This document shows, one piece after another, positions 9,736-19,269 of a stretch of DNA of 64,000 nt. The stretch lies in contig JAHCID010000005.1 in assembly GCA_026129405.1 (NCBI GenBank), positions 124,001-188,000 of the forward strand, in the 5' to 3' direction. The first letter of the stretch is position 1. Each line of letters starts with the position of its first letter. A program made the position numbers and the translations under genes. The notes under the pieces were generated by a model, which saw only the letters and a list, made by a program, of their open reading frames with translations, was not told the DNA's origin and made no database searches. This stretch comes from a bacterium. Its GTDB lineage: Bacteria > Desulfobacterota > Binatia > DP-6.

Positions 9736-10067
9736 GACGCGAGCGTGAGGAAGTGGGGCGCGAGCACCGCGCTCCACGGTCCCACCGAGCACGCGGCGTA
9801 CAGCGCCGCCGTGAAGGCGAGCGCCGGAGCCGCGAGACGGCTCCGGTGGCGCAAGGTCCAGACGAGCAGGATGCAGGCGCTCGCCTGGAGCTTGAACGCC
9901 CAGAGGGCCGGTCCCGTCCCGATCGTCGTCATCGCCTGGTGGACGAGCGGGTTGCCCTCGCCGAAGCCGAGTCCGACGCCGAGCCAGGTCGCGACGCCGT
10001 CGAAGACCTGCAGCAGCAGGTTCAGCACCACGAGCGCGCTCACGGCGCGCTCTTCGTGCCTGGTCAT
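9732..10067 (-). CDS. DUF5658-like small membrane protein
   Basis: ATG 10067 is chosen because it is preceded by AAGGAGG with good spacing. Longer upstream starts only add Arg-rich sequence. The 111-residue product has three to four predicted membrane helices and the pattern LNLLLQVFDGVATW, then GEGNPLVHQAM, then a lysine in a third helix. I associate this with the DUF5658 family of small membrane proteins. No biochemical role is known to me. Confidence 0.66.
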   Translation of the reverse strand: MTRHEERAVSALVVLNLLLQVFDGVATWLGVGLGFGEGNPLVHQAMTTIGTGPALWAFKLQASACILLVWTLRHRSRLAAPALAFTAALYAACSVGPWSAVLAPHFLTLAS

Positions 10068-10183
10068 GGGAGCCCTCCTTCGCGGCCACCGCCGCCCTGC
10101 ACGAGGCGGCGACGACCGGGCGGGACCCTCCCGCACCCGGTGTGAGGCCGTCAAGCGCAGGTTGCATGCGACCTGCGTGAGGC

Positions 10184-10627
10184 TCACGGTCCGGCGTCGG
10201 TCGAGACCGCGCGCACGAGGAACGTGCGCGCCCTGCGGCCGACGAGCCCCTCGAGCCGGACGCGCACGCCGACCCCGAGGCTCGTCACCTGCGCGACGAG
10301 GGGCTTCGGCCCCGCGAGCAGGAAGGTCGGCTGGTATCCCGCGAGCGATTCGAGGACGTCCTTGCCGTTGACGGCGTTGTCGCCGCCGACGGTGCGGGCG
10401 TCGTCGACGCCGAGCCAGACACGCGTGTCCGGCGCCCCGCCGAGGACGCCGAAGCTCGCGGTGGTGAAGCCGATGCGTGCGGCCTCCTCGCGGCCGCTCG
10501 CGACCACGCCGTCGAGCCGCAGGATGAGCGGCGGGCCGAGCGGCCGTCCGGTGTCGGGTCCGGCCAGGACCGGCGTCGACGCTGCCAGCGTGAGGACCGC
10601 GATCGCCCCGAGGCGAGTGAGACGCAT
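10184..10627 (-). CDS. secreted hypothetical protein, 147 aa
   Basis: ATG 10627 gives a clean signal peptide (MRLTRLGAIAVLTLAAST, cleavage near VLAGPD). The mature protein is mostly short beta-type segments: LILRLDGVV, then GFTTASFGVLGG and LVAQVTSLGVGVRVRLEGLVG. The Gly/Val alternation suggests a small beta-sandwich. It could be a relative of Hcp/type VI effector-tube-like 'DUF' beta folds, but I see no decisive motif and leave it unnamed. It is separated by 116 bp from the membrane gene on the same strand. Confidence 0.55.
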   Translation of the reverse strand: MRLTRLGAIAVLTLAASTPVLAGPDTGRPLGPPLILRLDGVVASGREEAARIGFTTASFGVLGGAPDTRVWLGVDDARTVGGDNAVNGKDVLESLAGYQPTFLLAGPKPLVAQVTSLGVGVRVRLEGLVGRRARTFLVRAVSTDAGP

Positions 10628-10712
10628 GACCAACGCATGCGCCGCTGCCGCGCTCACGACAATCCCGGGTGGCAGGCTGCGAAACGCCATGCTACATCCG
10701 CGCGCGACCACG

Positions 10713-10801
10713 GGAGAGGTGACCGAGTGGTCGAAGGTGCACGCCTGCTAAGCGTGTGTACGGGTAACACCGTACCGAGGGTTCGAATCCCTCCCTCTCC
10801 G
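10713..10801 (+). tRNA. tRNA-Ser(GCU)
   Basis: A class II tRNA with a long variable arm. The acceptor stem GGAGAGG pairs with CCTCTCC and is followed by discriminator G. The anticodon loop CTGCTAA gives anticodon GCT. The variable arm TGTACGGGTAACACCGTAC forms a stem, and the T arm carries GGTTCGAATCC. CCA is not encoded. The acceptor stem is identical to the two tRNA-Ser genes near 58.9 kb. Confidence 0.95.
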
Positions 10802-10851
10802 CTGCTGGGCTCCGGCTGGTGGCTCCCGGGGGATGCTTCCCCCCGGAGCCG

Positions 10852-11121
10852 CTACTGGATGCCGCGCGCCGTGCGGACGCGCTCGGCGGCGTCGCCGACG
10901 TAGAGCCGGAAGCGTCCCGGAGGGCCCTCGACCAGGTAGGGCTGCGGGTAGGCCGGCCCGTTCACGCGTCCGACCCAGCCGCGCAGGACGCTGAGCTCGT
11001 CCGGGGTCGCGGGATCGAGCTCCAGACACTCTTCCTGAATCCGGACCCGGGCATCGCGGTGGACGCGGACCTGATCGCTGGTGCTGCGGAGCGCGCGCGT
11101 ACGTGCCATGCCCGTACGCAT
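10852..11121 (-). CDS. hypothetical protein, 89 aa
   Basis: Starts at ATG 11121 or 11109; longer frames add Cys/Arg-rich sequence that looks non-coding. The product reads RVHRDARVRIQEECLELD, then WVGRVNGPAYPQPYLVEG and GRFRLYVG, so it is a small alpha/beta protein with no membrane part. I do not recognise it. It lies between tRNA-Ser(GCU) and the secreted-protein operon, alone on its strand segment. Confidence 0.45.
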   Translation of the reverse strand: MRTGMARTRALRSTSDQVRVHRDARVRIQEECLELDPATPDELSVLRGWVGRVNGPAYPQPYLVEGPPGRFRLYVGDAAERVRTARGIQ

Positions 11122-11294
11122 AGCAGATAGCGTGCCGGCTCGATTCCCCGCAGCTGCGACGTTTCGCCCGCAGCAAATCCTGCAAACCTGCGCGGCATGG
11201 CGCGCCGGCAACGGCTCGCCGGCTCATCGGAGGGCCCGGGGAGGTAGGGCGAAAGGCCACCCGGTGTGCGTTTTCGCGAGTTGGAATCGACTCG

Positions 11295-13421
11295 CTACTC
11301 GTAGAGGCCTTTGTCGCTCGAGCGATAGGGGCGCGTCTTGATGCCCGGCACCACGGCGACCCCGCTCTCGCCGAGCGAGCCCTGGACGTAGATCGGGACG
11401 TACTTCTCCCAGCGCCCCACCTCCTCGCCGCGGCTTTCGCCCTTGGTGAGGAGCTGGCGATAGAGGGCGCCCTCCGCCGCCGTCTGCACCCGTGCCACGG
11501 CCTCCGGCGTCAGGGGGCGCTCCTCCACCCGCTCGTCGTCCTCGGCGTCGTCGTCGTAGACGTAGAGCCGCAGCCCGCGCGCGTTCAGCACGACGCCGCG
11601 CTCGGTGAGCTCGCCGTTGCCGTTCTTGCCGTCGAGGAGCGTCGGCGGCAGGTCGAGACCGCCCGGGCCGAGCAACGCCGGGTTCGCTTCCAGGAGGGCG
11701 CGGTCGAGCGTCAGCTCGCCGAGCCTGGGGCCCTTCTTCAATATCTCGCGGGCCTTCTCGGCGGCGTCGGTGTCGGGGAACTGCTCGGCGATGGCCTGGA
11801 AGAGAAGCGGCGCCGCCGGCGAGTCGGCCGCGTCGTGCATGAGGCGCTCGGCGAGCTTCTCCTTCAGCTTGTCGGTTCGCTTGGCGGCCGGCTCGGGCGT
11901 CGCCAGGTGGTGCATGAGGGCGCGCTCGTAGTTGCCCTCGCGCTCGTAGGCGTCGGAGAGGCGGGCGTGGACGTCGGGCGCGTCCGGCGAACGCGGCTCG
12001 CGGGCGAGGAACTGCTCGCCGCGGTCGATGATCTCCTGGTTCGAGGCCGGATCGTTGCGCCACGCCTGCCAGGCGCGCGTCGCCATGCCGACGACGTTGA
12101 GGATGCCGAACGACTGCGCCGCCTCGACGCCCTGCGCGCCGATCTGCACCGCGCCGTAGAGTGCCGAGCGCTCGTTGACGCCGCCGAGGAGGACGTACTT
12201 GGCCACCTCGCGCGAGTGGCGCGTCTCGGCCGCGTCGAGGCCGGCGAGGCCTGCGTACTCGGGGCTCTCGAGCGCCGCCGCCGCGATGCGCGCCGAGCCG
12301 GAGTCGTTGCCGGCGAGGTCCTCGAGCGTCTCGCGGGCACCGGGACGATCACCCCGGCGCGCCTGTGCGACGGCGAGGACGAGATGGGCGCCCGGCGCCA
12401 ACGGCCCGTCGTCGTCCGCCGCCAGCAGGCGCTGCGCCGCCGCGGTCATGTCGGCGGGATCGCCGCCGGCGGTCGCGTGCAGGAGGCGTTCCCAGTCGGC
12501 CTGCTCGGCGGGGGACGTCGGCAGCCGCAGCTCGTTGGCGGGCCAGCCCGCCGCCTCGCGTCCGGCTGCGTCCTTCGCGAGCGCCGTGGCGACCCGCTCG
12601 CGCCGCTTGCGCAGCGCGTCGTCGCAGCCCTCGAGCTGGTTCGCGCTGGCGACGTAGAAGCGTGCGGCGTCGAGGTCGCCGGCGTCGAGCGCGGCATCGA
12701 CGTGGTCCACCGCGTCCGCGCACAGCGCGGCGGCGCGCTTGGCGCCGAGGCGCTGGAGCTCGGCGACGATCTGCGGGGCGTCGCGCGTGTGGGGGTCGCG
12801 CTCGAGCAGCGTGCGGTAGCGGGCGAGCGCCTCGCGCTCGCGCGACGACAGGCGGTCGTAGTTCCACAGGTTGACGGCGGTCGTCACGACGCTGTCGAGC
12901 GCGCTTCCGGCCATGAGGAACGGGTTCACGGCGACCAGCGCCGTCGCCGGCGTCAGGGCCCCGAGGGGGCGGATGGCGTCGTTGACGAGGTTGGCGCGGC
13001 GGTCGTGGCGATCGTCGTCGAGCAGGTGGCCGGCCGCGGCGCCGTCCTCCGAGTCGAGCTGGTGACGGGCGATGCGCTCGAGGAGCGGGTCGGGCTTGGC
13101 ATCGAGGACGGCGTTCAGGTTGTTGCGCCGTTGATCGCGTGTCGTCGCGGCGCTGCCGGCGAGGAAGCGCAGCTGGTCGGTGAGGCCGGTGCGACGCTGG
13201 CCCGCGTCCCGGCGCTGGGCGTCCCACGCCTCCATCGCGGCCACCGCCGACTGCGTGGCGGCGTCGTCGCCGGCGAGACGCGCGGTGAGGGCGCGGTGCA
13301 CCGCGTCGGCGATGCGGGCGTCCTGCTGCGAGACGTCGTCGAGGATGTCGGTGGCGGCGTGCGCCGGGGGGGCGGCGGCGAGGGCGAACGCGAGCGCGAG
13401 GAACGGGAGGCGGCGCATCAT
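11295..13421 (-). CDS. large secreted helical-repeat protein of unknown function
   Basis: 708 residues from a tandem ATGATG at 13421. The signal peptide is MMRRLPFLALAFALAAAPPAHA. The mature part is almost all amphipathic helix, with TPR/Sel1-like spacing in several places (DAPDVHARLSDAYEREGNYERALMHHL near residue 560 is TPR-like). Two hydrophobic glycine-containing stretches (ALTPATALVAVNPFLMAG near 170; GILNVVGMATRAW near 500) may touch the membrane. The C-terminus forms a beta-rich region (YVDDD-acidic loop, KYVPIYVQGSLGESGVAVVPG). It overlaps the upstream gene by 4 bases, so they are translationally coupled. I know no family for it. Confidence 0.7.
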   Translation of the reverse strand: MMRRLPFLALAFALAAAPPAHAATDILDDVSQQDARIADAVHRALTARLAGDDAATQSAVAAMEAWDAQRRDAGQRRTGLTDQLRFLAGSAATTRDQRRNNLNAVLDAKPDPLLERIARHQLDSEDGAAAGHLLDDDRHDRRANLVNDAIRPLGALTPATALVAVNPFLMAGSALDSVVTTAVNLWNYDRLSSREREALARYRTLLERDPHTRDAPQIVAELQRLGAKRAAALCADAVDHVDAALDAGDLDAARFYVASANQLEGCDDALRKRRERVATALAKDAAGREAAGWPANELRLPTSPAEQADWERLLHATAGGDPADMTAAAQRLLAADDDGPLAPGAHLVLAVAQARRGDRPGARETLEDLAGNDSGSARIAAAALESPEYAGLAGLDAAETRHSREVAKYVLLGGVNERSALYGAVQIGAQGVEAAQSFGILNVVGMATRAWQAWRNDPASNQEIIDRGEQFLAREPRSPDAPDVHARLSDAYEREGNYERALMHHLATPEPAAKRTDKLKEKLAERLMHDAADSPAAPLLFQAIAEQFPDTDAAEKAREILKKGPRLGELTLDRALLEANPALLGPGGLDLPPTLLDGKNGNGELTERGVVLNARGLRLYVYDDDAEDDERVEERPLTPEAVARVQTAAEGALYRQLLTKGESRGEEVGRWEKYVPIYVQGSLGESGVAVVPGIKTRPYRSSDKGLYE

Positions 13422-14320
13422 CGGTAGCGGGCGAGCGTCGCGCTCTTCCAGCTCTCGACGGCGGCGAAGCGCGCCTGGCCCTCGGGCTTCTCGCGCGCAC
13501 CGTCCCAGGTGGCGACCTTGCGGTAGGTCTCGAGCGCGCGGTCCGTGCGCCTGGTGAACTCGTCCTGCGCGAAGTCGAGCGGGCGGTCGTGGGCTTCGAC
13601 GTAGTCGCGCGCCATGTCGGCGTAGAGATCGCCGAGCCGGAGCACGTAGGCCGGCAGGTTCTTCGACTCGGCGTGCTTCTCGATGAGGAAGCGCAGGGCG
13701 CGCTCCGCCGTCTCGTCGCCGGTCTCGAGCATCTGCCGGTGCTCGACGACGAGCCGCGCCGTGATGCGCTCGAGCCGCTCCTCCTCGACCAGCGCGAGCG
13801 TCTGGTACGGCGTGCCGGCGTGCCGCTCGACGAGCTTCCCCCACGCGTCGAGCTTGGCGCGCAGGTTGGCGAGCTGCACGTTCAGGTCGGGCCCGTCCTC
13901 GGGCATCGCGGCGGCCTCGGCGAAGGGCACGACGCGGGCCTCCGCCGTGCGCGCCTTCTCGGCGAGGGGCGAATCCATGCGCCCGACGGCGGCGTAGGCG
14001 TCGCGGGCGCGCCCGAACTCGCTCAGCCGCTCCAGCACCTGGGCGCGGGAGAACCCGACCACGTCCGCCAGCCGCCCGGGGTAGCGCTTCTGCCAGCTGT
14101 CGAGCCGGGTGAGGGTCAGCCCGTAGACGGCGATGCCGGTCGGGTCCTTGGCGGCGGGGAAGCGGTAGGCGTCGTCGTCGAGGTGCCAGGTGAGGACGGC
14201 GACCACCTCGACCAGATCCTCGTATGGCGCGAAGGCGCCCGTGGCGTCGCCCGCGCGAGCGGGCGCAGCGACCAACGTGCCGGCGAGGACCGCGGAGAGG
14301 ATCACGCGGCGGAGAGGCAT
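13418..14320 (-). CDS. secreted helical protein, partner of the downstream gene
   Basis: About 300 residues from ATG 14320 (14335 also possible). The signal peptide is MPLRRVILSAVLAGTLVAAPARA. The mature protein is mainly alpha-helical with TPR-like helix pairs (LDSWQKRYPGRLADVVGFSRAQVLERLSEFGRARDAY order, later LETYRKVATWDG). The stop overlaps the start of the 708-residue protein by 4 bases, so the two are one unit. A periplasmic pair with helical repeats suggests an envelope assembly or scaffold role, as inference only. Confidence 0.65.
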   Translation of the reverse strand: MPLRRVILSAVLAGTLVAAPARAGDATGAFAPYEDLVEVVAVLTWHLDDDAYRFPAAKDPTGIAVYGLTLTRLDSWQKRYPGRLADVVGFSRAQVLERLSEFGRARDAYAAVGRMDSPLAEKARTAEARVVPFAEAAAMPEDGPDLNVQLANLRAKLDAWGKLVERHAGTPYQTLALVEEERLERITARLVVEHRQMLETGDETAERALRFLIEKHAESKNLPAYVLRLGDLYADMARDYVEAHDRPLDFAQDEFTRRTDRALETYRKVATWDGAREKPEGQARFAAVESWKSATLARYR

Positions 14321-14408
14321 ACGGCGGCCGGGCATAGCACACGGCGCGATGATTTTCGCGAGCCCTTCCGTTGCCGGCGTTCCGGCCCTCGGCTAGATCG
14401 CCCGGGGC

Positions 14409-15863
14409 GTGCTCTGGCTGGTGCTGACGGTGCTCGTGGCGCTCGGGGGGTCGGCGGGCGCCGCGGCGGACGACGGCCTCGCGCGGGTGCGTTCGACGCA
14501 GACGCTGCGCTGGGGCGGCGACCTCCAGGGCGGCGAGCCATACGTCTTCCAGGACCCCGACGATCCGCAGCGCATCGTCGGCTTCGAGGTCGAGATCGCC
14601 GACGCCCTCGCGCGCCGCCTCGGCGTGCGGCCGGCGTTCGTGCAGAACGACTGGCACCTCCTCGTGCCGGCGCTGGGACGCGGCGACTTCGACGTCGTCC
14701 TGAACGGCCTCGAGGTGACCCCCGCCCGTCGCGGCCAGGTCGCGTTCACGCGGCCGTACTTCGCCTTCGACGCGACCCTCGTCGTGCGCAGGGACGAGGC
14801 GAACGTGGGCTCGCTCGCCGACCTCCGCGGCCGTAGGGTCGGCACGCTCGGCGGCTCGCTGTCGCACGACATCGTCGCCGCGCATCCCGAGGTCGAGCTG
14901 GTCCTCTACGAGGGCACCGAGGAGCCGTACCTCGACCTCGAGCAGGGGCGGCTCGACGGCGTCGTGCTCGATCACATCATCGCCGACCGCTACGGCCTCG
15001 TGCGCCCGACGCTGCGCGACGCGGGGGCGGTCGGGCAGGGGGTCTACGCCGCGGCGGTGCTGCCCGGCGAGCCTGCGCTGCGCGAGGCCCTCGACGCGGC
15101 GCTCGAGGGCATGATCCGCGACGGCGAGCTGCGTGCGATCCTCGAGCGCTGGAAGCTGTGGGACGACCGCCAGCTGCGCCTCGGCGACTTCGCCGCGCCC
15201 GAGGCGGCGTCGGGGCCGGCGGGCCTGACCGCGGCGCAGGTCGAGCTGTTCGTGCGCGCGGCAGGCGTCACCGTCGTCATCTCGGTGTTGTCGATGGCCC
15301 TCGCCGTGCTGGGCGGCCTCGTCCTCAGCGTGCTGCGGCGCTACGGCGGGCCGGTCACCCGCGCGCTCGCGGGCGCGTACGTCGAGCTCCTCCGCGGTAC
15401 GCCGGTGCTGCTCCAGCTCTACGTGCTCTATTACGGGCTCGCGCCGGTGATCGCGCTCGATCCGTTCACCGCGGCGGTGCTCGGCCTCGGCCTCAACTAC
15501 GCTGCGTACGAGGCCGAGCTCTACCGCGCCGGGCTCGACGCCATCCCGCGCGGGCAGACGGAGGCGGCGCTGGCGCTCGGCATGTCGCGCGGACAGGCGT
15601 TCGGCCGCATCGTCCTGCCGCAGGCGCTGCGCGTGGCGCTGCCCGGGATGGCGAACGACTTCATCGGGCTGCTGAAGGACACCTCGCTCGTGTCGGTGAT
15701 CACGGTCGTCGAGCTGACGAAGCAGATGACGATCACCGCGGTCTACCTCCAGACGTGGCTCGTGCCGGGGCTCCTGTGCGCCGGGCTCTACCTGCTCCTC
15801 AGCCTGCCGCTCGCGCACCTCGCGCGACGCCTCGAGCAGCGACTCGTGCCGGTGCCCGCATGA
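14409..15863 (+). CDS. amino-acid ABC transporter, substrate-binding protein fused to permease
   Basis: The protein joins a signal peptide plus periplasmic binding domain (about 20-255: SBP_bac_3 type, with GFEVEIADALARRLG and GDFDVVLNGLEVTPAR) to an inner-membrane permease domain (about 265-475, five helices). The permease holds the EAA loop that contacts the ATPase (EAALALGMSRGQAFGRIVLPQALR). Such fusions tether the receptor directly to its channel for polar amino-acid import. GTG 14409 is the start. The ATPase gene overlaps by 4 bases at the end. The specific amino acid cannot be told from the sequence. Confidence 0.92.
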   Translation: MLWLVLTVLVALGGSAGAAADDGLARVRSTQTLRWGGDLQGGEPYVFQDPDDPQRIVGFEVEIADALARRLGVRPAFVQNDWHLLVPALGRGDFDVVLNGLEVTPARRGQVAFTRPYFAFDATLVVRRDEANVGSLADLRGRRVGTLGGSLSHDIVAAHPEVELVLYEGTEEPYLDLEQGRLDGVVLDHIIADRYGLVRPTLRDAGAVGQGVYAAAVLPGEPALREALDAALEGMIRDGELRAILERWKLWDDRQLRLGDFAAPEAASGPAGLTAAQVELFVRAAGVTVVISVLSMALAVLGGLVLSVLRRYGGPVTRALAGAYVELLRGTPVLLQLYVLYYGLAPVIALDPFTAAVLGLGLNYAAYEAELYRAGLDAIPRGQTEAALALGMSRGQAFGRIVLPQALRVALPGMANDFIGLLKDTSLVSVITVVELTKQMTITAVYLQTWLVPGLLCAGLYLLLSLPLAHLARRLEQRLVPVPA

Positions 15864-16609
15864 CGCCGCCCGTCGTCGTCGCGCGCGACCTGCACACACG
15901 CTTCGGATCGAGCGAGGTGCTGCGCGGCGTGGACCTCGTCGTAGGGCGCGGCGAGGTCGTCGGCGTCCTCGGCGGCTCGGGCGGCGGCAAGACGACGCTC
16001 TTGCGTGCGCTCAACTACCTGACGCCCTTCGACGCGGGTGCGGTCGAGGTCGCCGGCCTGCCGCTGCGTCCCGGCATGTGCGAGCGCCGCGACGCCGCGG
16101 CGCTGCGTGCCGTGCGCACGCGCGTGGGCATGGTGTTCCAGCACTTCCACCTGTTCCCGCACCTGAGCGCGGTCGCGAACGTCATGGAGGCGCCGCGCCG
16201 CGTGCTGGGTCTGTCGCGCGACGCCGCGCGCGGGCGGGCCGAGACGCTTCTCCGCCGCGTCGGGCTCGAGCGCCATGTCGACGTCATGCCGCACACGCTC
16301 TCCGGCGGGCAGCAGCAGCGCGTCGCCATCGCCCGCGCGCTCGCGATGGAGCCGGCCGTGCTGCTCTTCGACGAGCCCACGTCGGCGCTCGATCCGCGTT
16401 TGCGCGGCGAGGTGCTGAGCGTCATCGCCGACCTGGCCGCGGCGGGACAGACGATGGTGGTGGTCACGCACGAGCTGGCGTTCGCGCGCCGCGTGGCGCA
16501 CCGGCTCGCGGTGCTCGCCGACGGCCGTGTGGTCGAGGAGGGGCCGCCGGACGCGGTGCTCGACCGGCCGCAGGCGCCGGGGACGCGCGCGTTCCTCGGC
16601 GCCCAGTAG
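15860..16609 (+). CDS. amino-acid ABC transporter ATP-binding protein
   Basis: 249 residues, the standard size for GlnQ/ArtP-type ATPases. Walker A is GGSGGGKT, the Q-loop is VFQHFHLFPH, the signature is LSGGQQQR, Walker B is LLFDEPTSALD, and the switch His is in VTHELAFAR. It powers the receptor-permease fusion upstream. ATG 15860 overlaps that gene's stop (ATGA). The two genes appear sufficient for an importer because the receptor is fused. Confidence 0.95.
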   Translation: MTPPVVVARDLHTRFGSSEVLRGVDLVVGRGEVVGVLGGSGGGKTTLLRALNYLTPFDAGAVEVAGLPLRPGMCERRDAAALRAVRTRVGMVFQHFHLFPHLSAVANVMEAPRRVLGLSRDAARGRAETLLRRVGLERHVDVMPHTLSGGQQQRVAIARALAMEPAVLLFDEPTSALDPRLRGEVLSVIADLAAAGQTMVVVTHELAFARRVAHRLAVLADGRVVEEGPPDAVLDRPQAPGTRAFLGAQ

Positions 16610-16644
16610 CGACCCGCAGCGTCGCGGCGGGCGCGGGGCGGGGG

Positions 16645-18228
16645 TCAGCGCTCGGTGAAGAGCGTCTCCAGCACCCGGCTGCCGTTGACGATGCGGAACT
16701 TCGCGGCGGTGCGCGGCGTCGCGTTCGCATCGAACGTGTCGAGGACGCGGAACTCGACGATCGTCTCCTCGGGGGTGGCGTCGACGACGGCGTAGCCCTG
16801 GTCGAGGAGGTTCACGTAGCGCAGATACGGCGTGTTCGCGTCGCGCATGACGCCCTCGGCGGCGATGAGGATGGGCTCGGGGGCGATCGTGCGCGGATCG
16901 GGGTCGGCGGTGAGGGAGCCGGTGACGAAGTCGAAGGCGACGGTGGGCGAGCGCGGGTCGTCGAAGTCGGGCTGCAGCTCCGACGCGAGGTAGATGTGCG
17001 TGTGCCCGCTCGTGAAGACGACGTTGCGGATGCTCTGCTGCTGGATGTACGTGAGGAGCGCGCGGCGCTCGGCCTGGTAGTCGTCCCACGCCTCGTTCGA
17101 GACGTAGATGCCCTCGTTCGGGTGGGTCGCGCCGGGCGTGCCGGCGAGATCCTGGATCTTCCACGGGTTCATGTTGTAGGGGTTGCCGACGAAGCGCCAG
17201 GTCGCCTGGCCGCGCGAGCGGCGCAGGGTGCGGCGCAGCCACTGTGCCTGGCGCGCGCCGAGCGTCGTGCGCTGCGGGTCGAACATGTCGGGCCCCGGCG
17301 GGATGCGCGAGTCCTGGCCGTCGATGATGCCGCCGATGCTGACGTTCGAGGGCACCTCCGGGTCGCGGTACGAGCGCACGTCGATCATGACCACGTCGGC
17401 GAGCTTGCCCCAGCGAAAGTTGCGATAGACGCGGTCGTGGCGGTTCCCGGCGACGGGCATGTGCTCGAACCACGCCTGCTTCGCGAACGCGAGGCGCTCG
17501 GGCGGGCCGGTGCGGTCGACGCCGTTGTAGAACTCGCCGTCGTCCCACATGGCGACGAGCGGCACGGCCGCGTGCAGCTCCTGGAGGAGCGGGTTCGAGT
17601 GGAAGATGCGCCAGCGGTTCCGGTAGCGGTCGAGCGTCGTGTCGCCGCCGTCGGAGACGTAGATGTAGTCGCCGAGGTGCATCAGGAAGTCGACGTTCTC
17701 CTGCACGATGCCGCGATGTGCGACGTAGAAGGCGGAGCGCTGCTGGCAGCTCGCGAAGGCGTAGCGCAGGCGGTCGGGCGTGCTGCCGAGGCGCGGAGCG
17801 GTGCGCAGCCTGCCGACTCCGCTCGCGGCGCCCGGACCGTCGAAGCGGTAGTGGTACCAGCGGTCGGGCAGGAGACCGCGCACCTGGAGCCTCACCATGT
17901 GCCCTGCGGCGTCGCGCGCCCAGGCGACGCCGCCGCGCACGACCTCGTTCATCGCGGGATCGGTCGCGACCGTCCACACGATCGGCACCGGGCGGCCGTC
18001 GGCGGGGCGCGCGACACGCGTCCAGATCACGGCGCCGTTCGGGGCGGGGTCGCCGCACTTCACGCCGTCAGGGAAGCTCGCCGTGTACGGCGTCTCCTCG
18101 CCACGCGTGCGGCGGGGCAGGGACGCGAGCACGCCGCCCGCACCGGCGGCGGCGAGCGTGCGCAGGAAGTCGCGGCGGGGAAGGGCGCGCCCCCCGGTGT
18201 CGGGGCCGTCGAAGTCGCGGTCGGACAT
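16645..18228 (-). CDS. phoD: PhoD-family alkaline phosphatase/phosphodiesterase, Tat-exported
   Basis: 527 residues. ATG 18228 leads into a twin-arginine signal, RRDFLRTLAAAGAGGVLA. An N-terminal PhoD_N beta domain (GDPAPNGAVIWTRV) is followed by the metallophosphatase domain: CQQRSAFYVAH, HLGDYIY, MWDDGEFYNGVD, then FTSGHTHIYLAS with the C-terminal metal His. Family members release phosphate from phosphodiesters outside the cytoplasm, using Fe and Ca. It is convergent with the ABC ATPase gene; the stops are 36 bp apart. Confidence 0.9.
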   Translation of the reverse strand: MSDRDFDGPDTGGRALPRRDFLRTLAAAGAGGVLASLPRRTRGEETPYTASFPDGVKCGDPAPNGAVIWTRVARPADGRPVPIVWTVATDPAMNEVVRGGVAWARDAAGHMVRLQVRGLLPDRWYHYRFDGPGAASGVGRLRTAPRLGSTPDRLRYAFASCQQRSAFYVAHRGIVQENVDFLMHLGDYIYVSDGGDTTLDRYRNRWRIFHSNPLLQELHAAVPLVAMWDDGEFYNGVDRTGPPERLAFAKQAWFEHMPVAGNRHDRVYRNFRWGKLADVVMIDVRSYRDPEVPSNVSIGGIIDGQDSRIPPGPDMFDPQRTTLGARQAQWLRRTLRRSRGQATWRFVGNPYNMNPWKIQDLAGTPGATHPNEGIYVSNEAWDDYQAERRALLTYIQQQSIRNVVFTSGHTHIYLASELQPDFDDPRSPTVAFDFVTGSLTADPDPRTIAPEPILIAAEGVMRDANTPYLRYVNLLDQGYAVVDATPEETIVEFRVLDTFDANATPRTAAKFRIVNGSRVLETLFTER

Positions 18229-18320
18229 CGCGCGCGGGCGTAGCACACGGCTCGCGGCGCCCGTAAGTGAAAACTGCGTTGTGCTGGCGCCGCCCGCCGG
18301 CACGCGCTAGCGACGCCTGC

Positions 18321-19071
18321 ATGGCGGAGGATGTCGGGAGTCTCGCCTGGGGGCTCGAGACGGGCGGGGCGCTCTCGCGCGGCGAACGGCTGCGCCTGCT
18401 CGGCCCGGTGCTGAGGACGACGGCGGCCTACGCCGCCTGCCGGCTCCGGGTCGCGCTCGGCCGGCGGGGCGGGCGGCTTCGACCTCGCGACGATGCGCTG
18501 GCCGGACACGGCCCTGGTGCGCGCCGCCGACGAGGCGTGTCGCACGAGCGTGTCGCCGGTCACGGTCGGGCACTCGTGGCGCACCGCCGCCTTCGGTCTC
18601 GCGCTGGCCCAGGTCGACGGCCTGCGCATCGACGTCGAGCACCTGCTCGCGGCGTCGCTGCTGCACGACGTCACCCTGGAGCGGCCGACGCCGGGTCGCT
18701 GCTTTGCGGTGGTGGGGGCGCTGCACGCGCTCGAGGTGGCGCAGCGGGCGGGCGCGGACGAAGCCGCGGCGCGCGCGATCGCCGACGCCGTCTGCATCCA
18801 CGTCACGCCGGGCATCGACCCCTCCCGGCATCCGCTCGGCGCGATGGTGTCGGCCGGGGCGGCGCTCGATCTGCTCGGCATGCGTCTGTGCGAGCTCGCG
18901 CCTGCCTTCGTCGCCGCGGTGGGCACGCGGCACCCGCGGCTTCGCGCGTCGCGCGCGCTGGCCACGCTCTGGCGCGCGGAGGGGCGCGCGGTGCCGGCGG
19001 GGCGGGCGGCGTTCCTCGACCGGGTGGCGCTGTTCAGCCTGGTGATGCGCATGGCGCCGTTCGGCGACTGA
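18321..19071 (+). CDS. HD-domain-like protein, frameshifted near 18470
   Basis: The 18493-19071 frame encodes PDTALVRAADEACR, then HSWRTAAFG, LLAASLLHDVTLE and DAVCIHVTPG. This is the helix order of small HD-type proteins, with H...HD...H residues that usually bind metal. ATG 18493 lies inside the expected domain. The other frame from ATG 18321 gives a typical N-terminal helix region (MAEDVGSLAWGLETGGALSR onward) and joins the second if one base is skipped in the G/C-run around 18460-18480. I treat it as one protein of about 250 residues. Substrate unknown. Confidence 0.6.
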
Positions 19072-19269
19072 AGGAGGAGACCTGCGGGTCGCGCATCGTG
19101 GTCGCGGATCGGGCTGCGGCCGCAGGGAGCCCGCCGGGGCTACGGCAGGCCGTTCCGGCGGCCGACGCCCGGCGATCCGTGCGGCGGGCAGCCGAACGGC
19201 ACCTGAGCAGCGCGGTTCGCGCGAATTCGTTTGACTCGGGGCCCCGGCTGGGGTGTCGCTGCTCGCCCG

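Noticed and set aside
11295..15899. 1534-residue leftward frame
   Set aside because: Real coding starts at 13421. The upper part is antisense to the ABC genes and overlaps the 13418-14320 gene in another frame.
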